From CAIWHR01 sp963773195 (GTDB taxonomy: Bacteria > Pseudomonadota > Gammaproteobacteria > Burkholderiales > Casimicrobiaceae), in the NCBI GenBank assembly GCA_963773195.1, contig CAVZAE010000007.1, positions 124,001-188,000 of the forward strand: a stretch of 64,000 nucleotides of DNA, given 5' to 3'. Position 1 is the first letter of the stretch. The number at the start of each line of letters is the position of its first letter. The notes beneath the pieces were generated by a model. It ran no database searches. It saw only the letters and a program-made list of their open reading frames with translations, and was not told the origin of the DNA. Of this stretch, positions 58,077-64,000 are shown in pieces. The translations under genes and the position numbers were made by a program.

Positions 58077-58604
58077 CTCTGGTCCGATGGCAAGCCAGTA
58101 CTTGCAGAGATTTTCATTCCAGAACTCCGAGTAGCTGATCGATTCAAGCACGCCACCGGCCCGCTCAATAACCCTGCGAGAAGCCACATTGTCCTCCGAG
58201 GTGCACAACAGGACGCTATTGATGCCAAGGCGGTACGCTTCCTCCAACGCAACTCGCAAAGCAACATGCCCGTGGCCGCGGCCGCGATAAGACGGAGCGA
58301 CGTCAAACCCTATGTGGCCTGCCTCACGCTGCAGAAACGGCGTATCTATCCGGTGGCGAAGGCGAGTTACGCCGGCAACAGAGCTATCGGCTGCAATTAG
58401 CCACCGATGCGTGCAAGGAACCCAGCCCTCGCGAAGGTTGGATCCTGCCTCCTCATCAAGCAAAGTTCGGACGTACTTGGGGAAGTCGGCGCGCGCTGGC
58501 GCGTAGAACTCCGTGTTATGCGGATCACGTTGATCGAAGTCGTCGAGCATCGCCAAGAACTGTGAGCGAAAGTCCGGCGATGGCGAAATTGCGTGGACGG
58601 CCAC
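58071..58604 (-). CDS. cassette gene: GNAT-family N-acetyltransferase
   Basis: 177 residues. The acetyl-CoA site is DTPFLQREAGHIGFDVAPSYRGRGHGHVALRVALEEAYRLGINSVLLCTSEDNVASRRVIERAGGVLE, with the R/Q-x-x-G-x-G/A motif as RGRGHG. Substrate unknown; GNATs are among the most frequent cassette cargo. The stop codon is contributed by the attC core. Cytoplasmic. Confidence 0.92.
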   Translation of the reverse strand: MAVHAISPSPDFRSQFLAMLDDFDQRDPHNTEFYAPARADFPKYVRTLLDEEAGSNLREGWVPCTHRWLIAADSSVAGVTRLRHRIDTPFLQREAGHIGFDVAPSYRGRGHGHVALRVALEEAYRLGINSVLLCTSEDNVASRRVIERAGGVLESISYSEFWNENLCKYWLAIGPEG

Positions 58605-58611
58605 AATTGGA

Positions 58612-58695
58612 GACTAACGAACCAAGGTAACCGGCGACCCGCTGCGCAGGCGAAGCCGCGCACGCGGGGCGTCCGTGTTGACCGCCGGCTTAGGC
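58612..58695 (-). repeat. attC site
   Basis: 84 bp, R' GACTAAC (58612-58618), R'' CTTAGGC (58689-58695). The complement GCCTAAG supplies the stop of the 58690-59133 gene. Confidence 0.9.
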
Positions 58696-59133
58696 CCCAT
58701 GCTTTGTCCCCAGGCGAAGCAGCTCGTCAACGACCTCACCGACCGAACTACTTTCAAACCGACTCCAATTCACCGAACCATAGGGTAGTCCGAAGTGGTC
58801 GGCCAAATGATCGAGCGCGGCGAGCACCGCAAGATCATCGATTGCACAGGAGTCGTGATCCCAGGCGGCGAGGACGAATGGGTCAGCTGGGAGGAAGATC
58901 GCATTGGGCCAATCAGCGGCATCCCGGAGCGCACGGGCTAATGACCGCGCCAATTCGAGCCGTGCCCCGGAGTTGCCCCATTCAGTCCAGCAATCCGCCG
59001 TTCGAAAGGCCAGTTGATCGCAAAGATCACGATACACGCGCGCCTGCGCGCCGATGAGTGGCACGCCGAGCAGGAAGCTGCGGCCGATGACCTTGGGCCA
59101 TTCGCCTGGATACTGGAGAGGAACACTAGCCAT
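58690..59133 (-). CDS. cassette gene: uncharacterised protein, 147 residues
   Basis: MASVPLQYPGEWPKVIGRSFLLGVPLIGAQARVYRDLCDQLAFRTADCWTEWGNSGARLELARSLARALRDAADWPNAIFLPADPFVLAAWDHDSCAIDDLAVLAALDHLADHFG and onward. Mixed alpha/beta soluble protein with several Trp and acidic motifs (FLPADPF, AWDHDSCAIDDL). It has the look of an immunity-type or ligand-binding protein, but I recognise no family and assign no function. Stop TAA comes from the attC. Confidence 0.7.
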   Translation of the reverse strand: MASVPLQYPGEWPKVIGRSFLLGVPLIGAQARVYRDLCDQLAFRTADCWTEWGNSGARLELARSLARALRDAADWPNAIFLPADPFVLAAWDHDSCAIDDLAVLAALDHLADHFGLPYGSVNWSRFESSSVGEVVDELLRLGTKHGA

Positions 59134-59146
59134 GAATCGACTTGGG

Positions 59147-59244
59147 GCCTAACACTGAAGATGACCGGCACCCGGCCTCTCTGAAGTTTCAAACTCTATT
59201 ACCACGGACCGCGGCCGGGTGTCCGGTCGATCTGGTTGTTATGC
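59147..59244 (-). repeat. attC site, long variant
   Basis: 98 bp, R' GCCTAAC (59147-59153), R'' GTTATGC (59238-59244). The stem arms GGCACCCGGCC and GGCCGGGTGTCC enclose a longer, A/T-rich loop. It is the least similar full site, so probably from another integron. Confidence 0.85.
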
Positions 59245-59258
59245 AGCTCGCCTTAATG

Positions 59259-59873
59259 TCAAAGCATTTCCTGCCAAATGATCCGGACTCCGTACCAGAT
59301 GAAAACCAATCCAAAGAGTACGTCGAGCAAGAATTGAAAGCGATAGAGTGATTTTCGCAACGTTGGGTTCCCCAGAAAGAAGATAAGCGGAATCCACCAG
59401 GAGGTATTCCCAACGAAGAAGACCGCAGCGACCGTCCACGGCGACTGCGCGAGCATCTCCGTGGTTACGAACTGCGGGAAAAAGCTCAAGAAGAACAAAC
59501 TCACTTTTGGATTAAAAAGATTGTTGAAGAGACCGCGCTGAACTGCTGCACGTGCAGTGAGCGTATCGAGCAGTGCGGTGTCAGGTCTGGCCGAGTTCTC
59601 GTGAAAGCGAGTCAACAGGTTTCGAACACCCAAATAAATTAGGTACGAGGCTCCCAGAAAACGGATCGCCAGATACAGCGAGGCAGACTGCCGGATTGCA
59701 ATCGAAATGCCGAAGATTGCGAAGGAGATATGCAGGCTTAAACTTATGCGATTGCCCAATAGGGTCGCGTAGCCTAAGCGACAACCGCCCGAAAGAGTAT
59801 TCCGGAGAATGAGAAAGAAATCCGGTCCCGGCGAAGCAGCTAAAGCAAAGCCGAGCCAGAAAAGTTGGATCAT
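59259..59873 (-). CDS. cassette gene: LysE-family exporter
   Basis: 204 residues with six transmembrane helices. MIQLFWLGFALAASPGPDFFLILRNTLSGGCRLGYATLLGNRISLSLHISFAIFGISIAI (ASPGPD motif), ASYLIYLGVRNLLTRF, and FFNNLFNPKVSLFFLSFFPQFV with conserved Asn-Pro-Lys. LysE/RhtB proteins export amino acids or related compounds; the substrate is unknown. GC near 47 percent is far below the chromosome and supports recent acquisition. Associated with the divergent long attC. Confidence 0.92.
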   Translation of the reverse strand: MIQLFWLGFALAASPGPDFFLILRNTLSGGCRLGYATLLGNRISLSLHISFAIFGISIAIRQSASLYLAIRFLGASYLIYLGVRNLLTRFHENSARPDTALLDTLTARAAVQRGLFNNLFNPKVSLFFLSFFPQFVTTEMLAQSPWTVAAVFFVGNTSWWIPLIFFLGNPTLRKSLYRFQFLLDVLFGLVFIWYGVRIIWQEML

Positions 59874-59931
59874 TTATCCTTGGTCGGAGCGAGAATCAGA
59901 GGTTCGTCAAACCACGGGTTACTTTCGAGCG

Positions 59932-60015
59932 GCATAACGAACGAAGGTAACCGGCGACGCGCCGCGCGGGCGAAGCCCCGCACGCGGGGCGTCCGTGTTG
60001 ACCGACAGGTTAGGC
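59932..60015 (-). repeat. attC site
   Basis: 84 bp, R' GCATAAC (59932-59938), R'' GTTAGGC (60009-60015). It supplies the stop codon of the 60010-60369 gene. Confidence 0.9.
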
Positions 60016-60369
60016 AGCGCCGTCATCGCACTGCGCGGCCTTCTGTTCGAGATAAGGAATCCAGTGCGCGAGATCGGAACTCGGACCGACAGCTCGGATG
60101 AAAGAGAGCGCATCTACGATGTCTCCGCGGCTGGCGCCGGACATCTTCAGTTGGGTCGCAAGCTCCTCGACTAACACAGTTGCGCAGGAAAGGACCGAAC
60201 CTTCGGCGGGGCCGGAACGTACGACACTTGGGTGAGACAGTATCGCGAGCACCTCGCGGGCCACTTTCAGCGCATCCGCGTTCTTTCCAGCGTCTCGAAG
60301 CTTGGTTGCACGGCCGAATCGCGCACTGGCTCGCAAGGCGAGAAAGTAGCTTCGCGTGGCGCGCTTCAT
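60010..60369 (-). CDS. cassette gene: uncharacterised helical protein, 119 residues
   Basis: MKRATRSYFLALRASARFGRATKLRDAGKNADALKVAREVLAILSHPSVVRSGPAEGSVLSCATVLVEELATQLKMSGASRGDIVDALSFIRAVGPSSDLAHWIPYLEQKAAQ. All-helical, soluble, with tetratricopeptide-like spacing at the N-terminus. I do not recognise a family. It is the outermost cassette, closest to where attI would be, so it may be the most recently inserted. Stop TAA comes from the attC core. Confidence 0.68.
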   Translation of the reverse strand: MKRATRSYFLALRASARFGRATKLRDAGKNADALKVAREVLAILSHPSVVRSGPAEGSVLSCATVLVEELATQLKMSGASRGDIVDALSFIRAVGPSSDLAHWIPYLEQKAAQCDDGAA

Positions 60370-60374
60370 GTGCT

Positions 60375-60410
60375 GCCTAGCGGAACCAAGTTAACCGGCG
60401 CGCCGCTGCC
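60375..60410 (-). repeat. attC-like half site at the array's 5' boundary
   Basis: GCCTAGC, GGAACCAAGTTAACCGGCG and CGCCGCTGC follow the R'-L' plan with a mutated core. No R'' half is found; the 65 bp from here to the tRNA end (60476) show nothing resembling attI or an integrase. Confidence 0.6.
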
Positions 60411-60475
60411 GATGCACGCCAGGCAATCTACGCCGAGCCAAGCATCCCGGTCAAACCGAAGTGACCGGTGGTCTA

Positions 60476-60562
60476 TGGTGCCCAGGGCCGGACTCGAACC
60501 GGCACGACCTTACGGTCCAGGCATTTTAAGTGCCTTGTGTCTACCAGTTTCACCACCCGGGC
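60476..60562 (-). tRNA. tRNA-Leu (UAA)
   Basis: 87 nt ending in encoded CCA. On the minus strand it starts GCCCGGGTGGTGAAACTGG, the anticodon loop is CTTAAAA in the stem GGCA/TGCC giving UAA, it has a long variable arm, and ends GGTTCGAGTCCGGCCCTGGGC followed by ACCA. The 5' end overlaps the stop of the ABC permease gene by 13 bp. The cassette array starts 65 bp downstream of its 3' end. Confidence 0.96.
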
Positions 60563-61320
60563 CTCCGCGATTGTAACCGGGACGCCCGATCGATCAGCAC
60601 ATTCGCCCCGATCGCCAGCGTGAACAGCACGAGCAGCAGCGCATACATCTTCGGCATGTCGAACAGGCTGTACGCCTGGATCACGAGATAGCCGAGCCCG
60701 CGGTTCGAGAGCTTCGTCTCGGCAAGCAGTGTGCCGATGATCGCGACGCCAAGACCCAGCCGTACGCCATTGACGATCGGCTCGCGCATCGCCGGCAGGT
60801 AGATCTGCGTGACCATCTGCCAGGTCGACGCGCGAAAGCTCTGGCCGACCCGGATCAGCACGGGCTCGATCGCGCGCATGCCGGCGGCGACGCTGATCGC
60901 GAGCGGAAAGAAGCATGAGATCGCGCCCATCGCGATCTTCGAGCCCGAGCCGACGCCGAACCACATGATCATCACCGGGAAGAAGATGATCTTGGGCGTC
61001 GGGCCCAGGTAGAGCAGCAGCGACTCGAACGCGCGCGACAGGAAGCGGTTCGCGCCCAGTGCGATGCCGACGGCAACGCCCGTGAGCCCGCCGATGACCA
61101 TCGCCGCCGCAATCTCGAGGATCGTCACACTCAGGTTCGCGTAGAAATCGGGCGCAGCGAGCAAGCGCCCGAGGGCCGAACCGATCGCCCGCAGCGACGG
61201 CACGACGTCGCGAAACAGCAGCCCGGAAGCAGACAGCGACTCCCAGGCCGCGAGGATCGCGACGACGATCGCGACGCGCATCGCCCAGGCGCGCGGGCTC
61301 ACGCGTGCGGCCGTAGCCAT
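60550..61320 (-). CDS. ABC transporter permease (NitT/TauT type), second subunit
   Basis: 256 residues from ATG 61320. Six transmembrane helices with the EAA loop REPIVNGVRLGLGVAIIGTLLAETKLSNRGLGYLVIQA, the site that contacts the ATPase. VGVAIGIALGANRFLSRAFESLLLYLGPTPKIIFFPVMIMWFGVGSGSKIAMGAISCFFPL is typical of SsuC/TauC-like permeases. Its start overlaps the other permease gene by 22 bp. Its stop lies inside the tRNA-Leu gene. Inner membrane. Confidence 0.92.
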   Translation of the reverse strand: MATAARVSPRAWAMRVAIVVAILAAWESLSASGLLFRDVVPSLRAIGSALGRLLAAPDFYANLSVTILEIAAAMVIGGLTGVAVGIALGANRFLSRAFESLLLYLGPTPKIIFFPVMIMWFGVGSGSKIAMGAISCFFPLAISVAAGMRAIEPVLIRVGQSFRASTWQMVTQIYLPAMREPIVNGVRLGLGVAIIGTLLAETKLSNRGLGYLVIQAYSLFDMPKMYALLLVLFTLAIGANVLIDRASRLQSRRPGW

Positions 61321-62069
61321 CGTTCGAGGCGTCCAGTGACGTCGAAGAACACGATCGAGGCCAGGATCACGAACAGGATCGCGCCGTACGTGCCGGGAAG
61401 GTCGTAGCGCTCGGCGAGCTCGTTGATCAGCTGGCCGAGCCCGCCCAAGTTGATCAGGAACTCGACGCCGACGATGTTGATCATCGCGAACACGAGGCCC
61501 AGGCGCAGGCCGACGAAGATCGCGGGCAGCGCGGCGGGGAGCAGGATCGTGCGGAACTCCTGCGCCGCCGTGAGCTTGAAACTGCGCCCGACGTCGAGCA
61601 GCACCTTGCGAGTCCCAGTGAGGCCCTCGACCGTCTTCAGGATCACCGGTGCAAGGCCGGCGGCGAACCCGATCATCACGATGGTGGTGGCGCTGCGGCC
61701 AAAAATGACGAGGAAGAGCGGATACATGAGCACGATCGGCGCGGCGGCCAGCGCTCCGACCCACGTGAGCGTAGCCTCGCGGAGAAGCCGGAAACGATAG
61801 AGCAGGGCGCCGGCGAGGATGCCGGCGATGGCGATGAGCAGGCTCGCGAACAGCACCTCGCGCGCGGTGAGCCAGAAGCGCGACAGCACGTGCTCCTCGA
61901 CGACGATGCGCGGGATGGCGGCCAGAATCTGTGAAGGCAGCGGCACGATGAATGGATTGATGACGCCGATGCGGATCAGGAGCTCGACCAGCGCGATCAC
62001 GGCAAGCATCGTCACCACGCCGAAGGTTCGCGCTGCGGCGGGCGTCCGGCGCCACGCAACCCGCGTCAT
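61299..62069 (-). CDS. ABC transporter permease (NitT/TauT type), first subunit
   Basis: 256 residues with six transmembrane helices. ALIELLIRIGVINPFIVPLPSQILAAIPRIVVEEHVLSRFWLTAREVLFASLLIAIAGILAG and the EAA-type loop FRTILLPAALPAIFVGLRLGLVFAMINIVGVEFLINLGGLGQLINE. It overlaps the ATPase gene by 4 bp and the second permease by 22 bp. Two different permeases suggest a heterodimeric importer for a nitrate, sulfonate, thiamine-precursor or similar substrate. Confidence 0.92.
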   Translation of the reverse strand: MTRVAWRRTPAAARTFGVVTMLAVIALVELLIRIGVINPFIVPLPSQILAAIPRIVVEEHVLSRFWLTAREVLFASLLIAIAGILAGALLYRFRLLREATLTWVGALAAAPIVLMYPLFLVIFGRSATTIVMIGFAAGLAPVILKTVEGLTGTRKVLLDVGRSFKLTAAQEFRTILLPAALPAIFVGLRLGLVFAMINIVGVEFLINLGGLGQLINELAERYDLPGTYGAILFVILASIVFFDVTGRLERWLRPHA

Positions 62070-62878
62070 GAGGGTCCACCGGCCGCACGGACGCGCGACT
62101 CGTCATCGGCGATGCCGCGGCTCGCCTCCTCGCGCAGGTCTTGCCAGATCTCGGCGACGTAGCGGCCGAATGCGTCGCTCGAAACCACTTCGGAATCGCG
62201 CGGGCGTGGCAGGTCGATCGTGACCACGCGCTTCATGCGTCCCGGCCGGTAGGTCATCACGAGCACGCGGTCGGAGAGCTGCACCGCCTCCGTCAGGTTG
62301 TGGGTGATGAGGAGCGTCGTCTGGCGGAGCGCCTGCTGGATCTGCAGCACCTTGTCGCCCAGGAGCAGGCGCGTCTGCTCGTCGAGCGCGGCGAACGGCT
62401 CGTCCATGAGCAGGATCCGCGGCTCCGAGGCGAGCGTTCGGGCAATCGCCACCCGCTGCCGCATGCCGCCCGAGAGCTCGGCGGGATAGCGTCGCTCGAA
62501 GCCCGAGAGCCCGACCAGATCGATGAAGTGGCGCGCGCGCTCGAGGCGCTCGGCTTTCGGCTGGCCCGCGAGCTCCAGCGGGAACGCGACGTTGTCCTGT
62601 ACGGTGCGCCAGGGAAACGTCGACTCCTCCTGGAACACCATGCCGATCGCCGGATGGGTGCCCTTGACGACACTACCTTCGACGGTGACGCTGCCTTCGT
62701 AGTCGCCGGCCAGTCCGCCTACGATGTTGAACAGTGTGGACTTGCCGCAGCCCGAGGGCCCGATGATCGATACGAACTCGCCGCTTTCGACGGCGAAGGA
62801 AACGTCATCGACGGCTGTCAGCGGGCCCTCGTCCGTGGCAAATCGCTTGGTGATGCCGCGGACGTCGAGCAGCGCCAT
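62066..62878 (-). CDS. ABC transporter ATP-binding protein (NitT/TauT type)
   Basis: 270 residues. Walker A GPSGCGKSTLFNIVGGL, Q-loop MVFQEESTFPWRTV, signature LSGGMRQRVAIARTL, Walker B ILLMDEPFAALDE, H-loop LLITHNLTEA. The sequence follows the SsuB/TauB subfamily, without an extra C-terminal domain. Cytoplasmic partner of the two permeases; overlaps the first by 4 bp and lies 5 bp from the binding-protein gene upstream. Confidence 0.95.
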   Translation of the reverse strand: MALLDVRGITKRFATDEGPLTAVDDVSFAVESGEFVSIIGPSGCGKSTLFNIVGGLAGDYEGSVTVEGSVVKGTHPAIGMVFQEESTFPWRTVQDNVAFPLELAGQPKAERLERARHFIDLVGLSGFERRYPAELSGGMRQRVAIARTLASEPRILLMDEPFAALDEQTRLLLGDKVLQIQQALRQTTLLITHNLTEAVQLSDRVLVMTYRPGRMKRVVTIDLPRPRDSEVVSSDAFGRYVAEIWQDLREEASRGIADDESRVRAAGGPS

Positions 62879-62883
62879 CGGCG

Positions 62884-63846
62884 TCAGCGTGGCGGGATCT
62901 GAATCAGCTCGGCCAACTGCTCCTTCGTAAGCGGCGCCGCGGTGAACTTGAGCGTGACCGCGTCCTGCACGATCGTGTCGAGGCCGACAATGCGATCAGG
63001 GTCGATCGCCGCCTTCGGGAAGAACTCGTCGCGCGTGCGCTTCGCCATGTCGACAGAGATGCCGACGAAATCGGCGTAGGTCTTGAGCGCCGCCGGGTCG
63101 TTCGAGTACATCCAGTCGACGGTCTCGCGGTACGCCTTCATGTAGCGGTCGAGCACCGCCTTGCGGTTCTGCAGCGTCGCGAGGTTGGTGATCAGCAGGC
63201 GGACGGTCTGTCCCTTGAACACCGCGGCATCGTTGCCGCTCGCGATGATCCGGATCTTGCCTTCGTCGAGTTGCTGGAGCCCGAAGGGCGGCGCCGACCA
63301 GCCGACGTCGATCTGCCCCGACATCACCTGCGTGAGCGTCGACGAGGGGCTGCCCGTCGCCGTCGGCTTTGCCTTCAGGTCGTACTGCTTCATGAAGGCG
63401 GTGACGATGCCGTGCGTCGAGCTGCCGTTGGTCGAATAGGCGATCGTCTTGTCGTCGGTTTCCTTGAGCGACTTGATCGGCGAGCTCGCCGGGACGTACC
63501 AGTACAGGTCCGACGCGCCGGTAGTCTCGGCGCCGATGATGCGGACCGGCGCGCCCTTCGAAAAGGACGACAGCGCCCCCATGACGCCCACGGCGATGCC
63601 GACATCGACGCTGCCCGACAGCACCGCCTGCTGCGTCTCGCCGCTGCCCTGCGTCCAGAGGATCTCGAGGACGAGCCCGTGCTTCTTGAAGATGCCGGCG
63701 CGCTGGCCCACTTCGCTCACGCTCGTGTCCCAGTTGCCGCGCTGGCCGGCGGCGATCTTGAGCGTGTCCTGCGCGAGCGCGGTCCCGCTCATTGCGGCCA
63801 GCGCCAGGCAAGCGGTGGCGACGCGGATCTTGAGCCAGCGATCCAT
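62884..63846 (-). CDS. ABC transporter substrate-binding protein (NitT/TauT type)
   Basis: 320 residues from ATG 63846 (GGAGAAG upstream). MDRWLKIRVATACLALAAMSGTALAQ is a signal peptide. DTLKIAAGQRGNWDTSVSEVGQRAGIFKKHGLVLEILWTQGSGETQQAVLSGSVDVGIAVGVMGALSSFSKGAPVRIIGAETTGASDLYWYVPASSPIKSLKE is the SsuA/THI5-like fold; later TQVMSGQIDVGWSAPPFGLQQLDEG. Periplasmic binding protein of the importer in this operon. The ligand cannot be read from the sequence. Confidence 0.93.
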   Translation of the reverse strand: MDRWLKIRVATACLALAAMSGTALAQDTLKIAAGQRGNWDTSVSEVGQRAGIFKKHGLVLEILWTQGSGETQQAVLSGSVDVGIAVGVMGALSSFSKGAPVRIIGAETTGASDLYWYVPASSPIKSLKETDDKTIAYSTNGSSTHGIVTAFMKQYDLKAKPTATGSPSSTLTQVMSGQIDVGWSAPPFGLQQLDEGKIRIIASGNDAAVFKGQTVRLLITNLATLQNRKAVLDRYMKAYRETVDWMYSNDPAALKTYADFVGISVDMAKRTRDEFFPKAAIDPDRIVGLDTIVQDAVTLKFTAAPLTKEQLAELIQIPPR

Positions 63847-64000
63847 CGGCTTCTCCTCCAGGGCGCCGGCGTGGCGGCGCGCGTGTTGTCGTTTCCGCCT
63901 GTGCAGGCGGCCCTCGGTGCGCGGAGTTTCGACGACTCGCGCGGGTGGCGTCAATCCCGCTGGGCTACGGGGCGCCGGCGCGCTCGCGCTCCAGCTCCTC

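Larger units (their letters stand above)
46569..60410 (-). mobile_element. integron-type gene-cassette array (CALIN, no integrase in view)
   Basis: About 13.8 kb with 20 two-ended attC sites plus truncated ones, separating 23 cassettes. In minus-strand orientation each site reads RYYYAAC (GCCTAAC), a G/C-rich imperfect palindrome of 46-98 bp, then GTTRRRY (GTTAGGC). All 24 cassette genes lie on the minus strand with an attC at the 3' end, exactly as integron cassettes are built. Strong similarity among sites suggests one resident (sedentary chromosomal) integron. The integrase and attI should sit at the high-coordinate end, but tRNA-Leu is there instead. Static within this window; mobility would depend on an integrase elsewhere. 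Confidence 0.9.

Noticed and set aside
57995..58306. 103-residue ORF ending SVNTDAPRAALRACTGSPVTLVR
   Set aside because: It overlaps the GNAT gene in another frame and its tail is just the attC palindrome translated.
46569..60410. CRISPR array
   Set aside because: Repeats are palindromic but spaced irregularly by 240 to 1100 bp, vary in length from 46 to 98 bp, and enclose complete genes. No cas genes are present.

Overview
The window is a high-GC proteobacterial chromosome segment, most likely from a betaproteobacterium. It carries the ImuA/ImuB/DnaE2 mutasome genes with LexA, a phasin, a PQQ alcohol dehydrogenase cluster and typical AGGAG ribosome binding sites. It is not a plasmid or phage: I see no replication, transfer, capsid or transposase gene.

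Left part (1-31.4 kb), ordinary chromosome. It starts with the tail of an XdhC protein. Next come a response regulator with a PAS/GAF hybrid sensor kinase, and a three-gene operon (ferritin-like diiron protein, ArsM-like methyltransferase, alpha/beta hydrolase). An error-prone repair set is spread over 6.8-23.5 kb: dnaE2, imuB, imuA and lexA. dnaE2 and lexA share an unusual LexA-type operator (ACCGT-N8-AC/TC-GGT). Between them lie an M14 peptidase, an acid-phosphatase/phospholipase-type phosphoesterase, an MFS carrier, a cytochrome b with a sulfite-oxidase-fold molybdoenzyme, and a secreted beta-helix protein. After lexA come a DUF6494 protein, a zinc alcohol dehydrogenase, a phasin, a CHRD protein, a polytopic membrane protein and a YncE-like beta-propeller.

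Middle part (29.3-43.4 kb). Small accessory genes, mostly on the minus strand: four GFA-fold zinc proteins, methyltransferase, VOC, SnoaL, phosphotransferase and small membrane proteins. One decayed attC-like site (39923-40000) and one half site (43351-43397) suggest this is an eroded extension of the array described next.

Right part (46.57-60.41 kb), the most interesting region. I recognise a gene-cassette array of integron type: 20 two-ended attC sites plus several truncated ones, separating 23 cassettes. Every cassette gene is on the minus strand and has its attC at its 3' end. The attC sites are strongly alike (GCCTAAC...GTTAGGC cores), as in sedentary chromosomal integrons. No integron integrase or attI is visible. 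The 5' end of the array abuts a tRNA-Leu(UAA) gene, so within this window it is a CALIN (cluster of attC sites lacking an integrase). Cargo includes a HigBA toxin-antitoxin pair, GNAT, RidA, cupin, LysE, GFA, SnoaL and YjbR proteins, methyltransferases, and several genes I cannot assign. A plus-strand PQQ methanol/ethanol dehydrogenase cluster (43.57-46.57 kb) lies between a half attC and a minimal attC.

Right edge (60.5-63.9 kb). tRNA-Leu and a NitT/TauT-type ABC importer (substrate-binding protein, ATPase, two permeases).

Data caution: ten single-base frameshifts interrupt nine genes in 6.8-41.7 kb. Most add one base to a G/C or A run, which looks more like sequencing error than decay.
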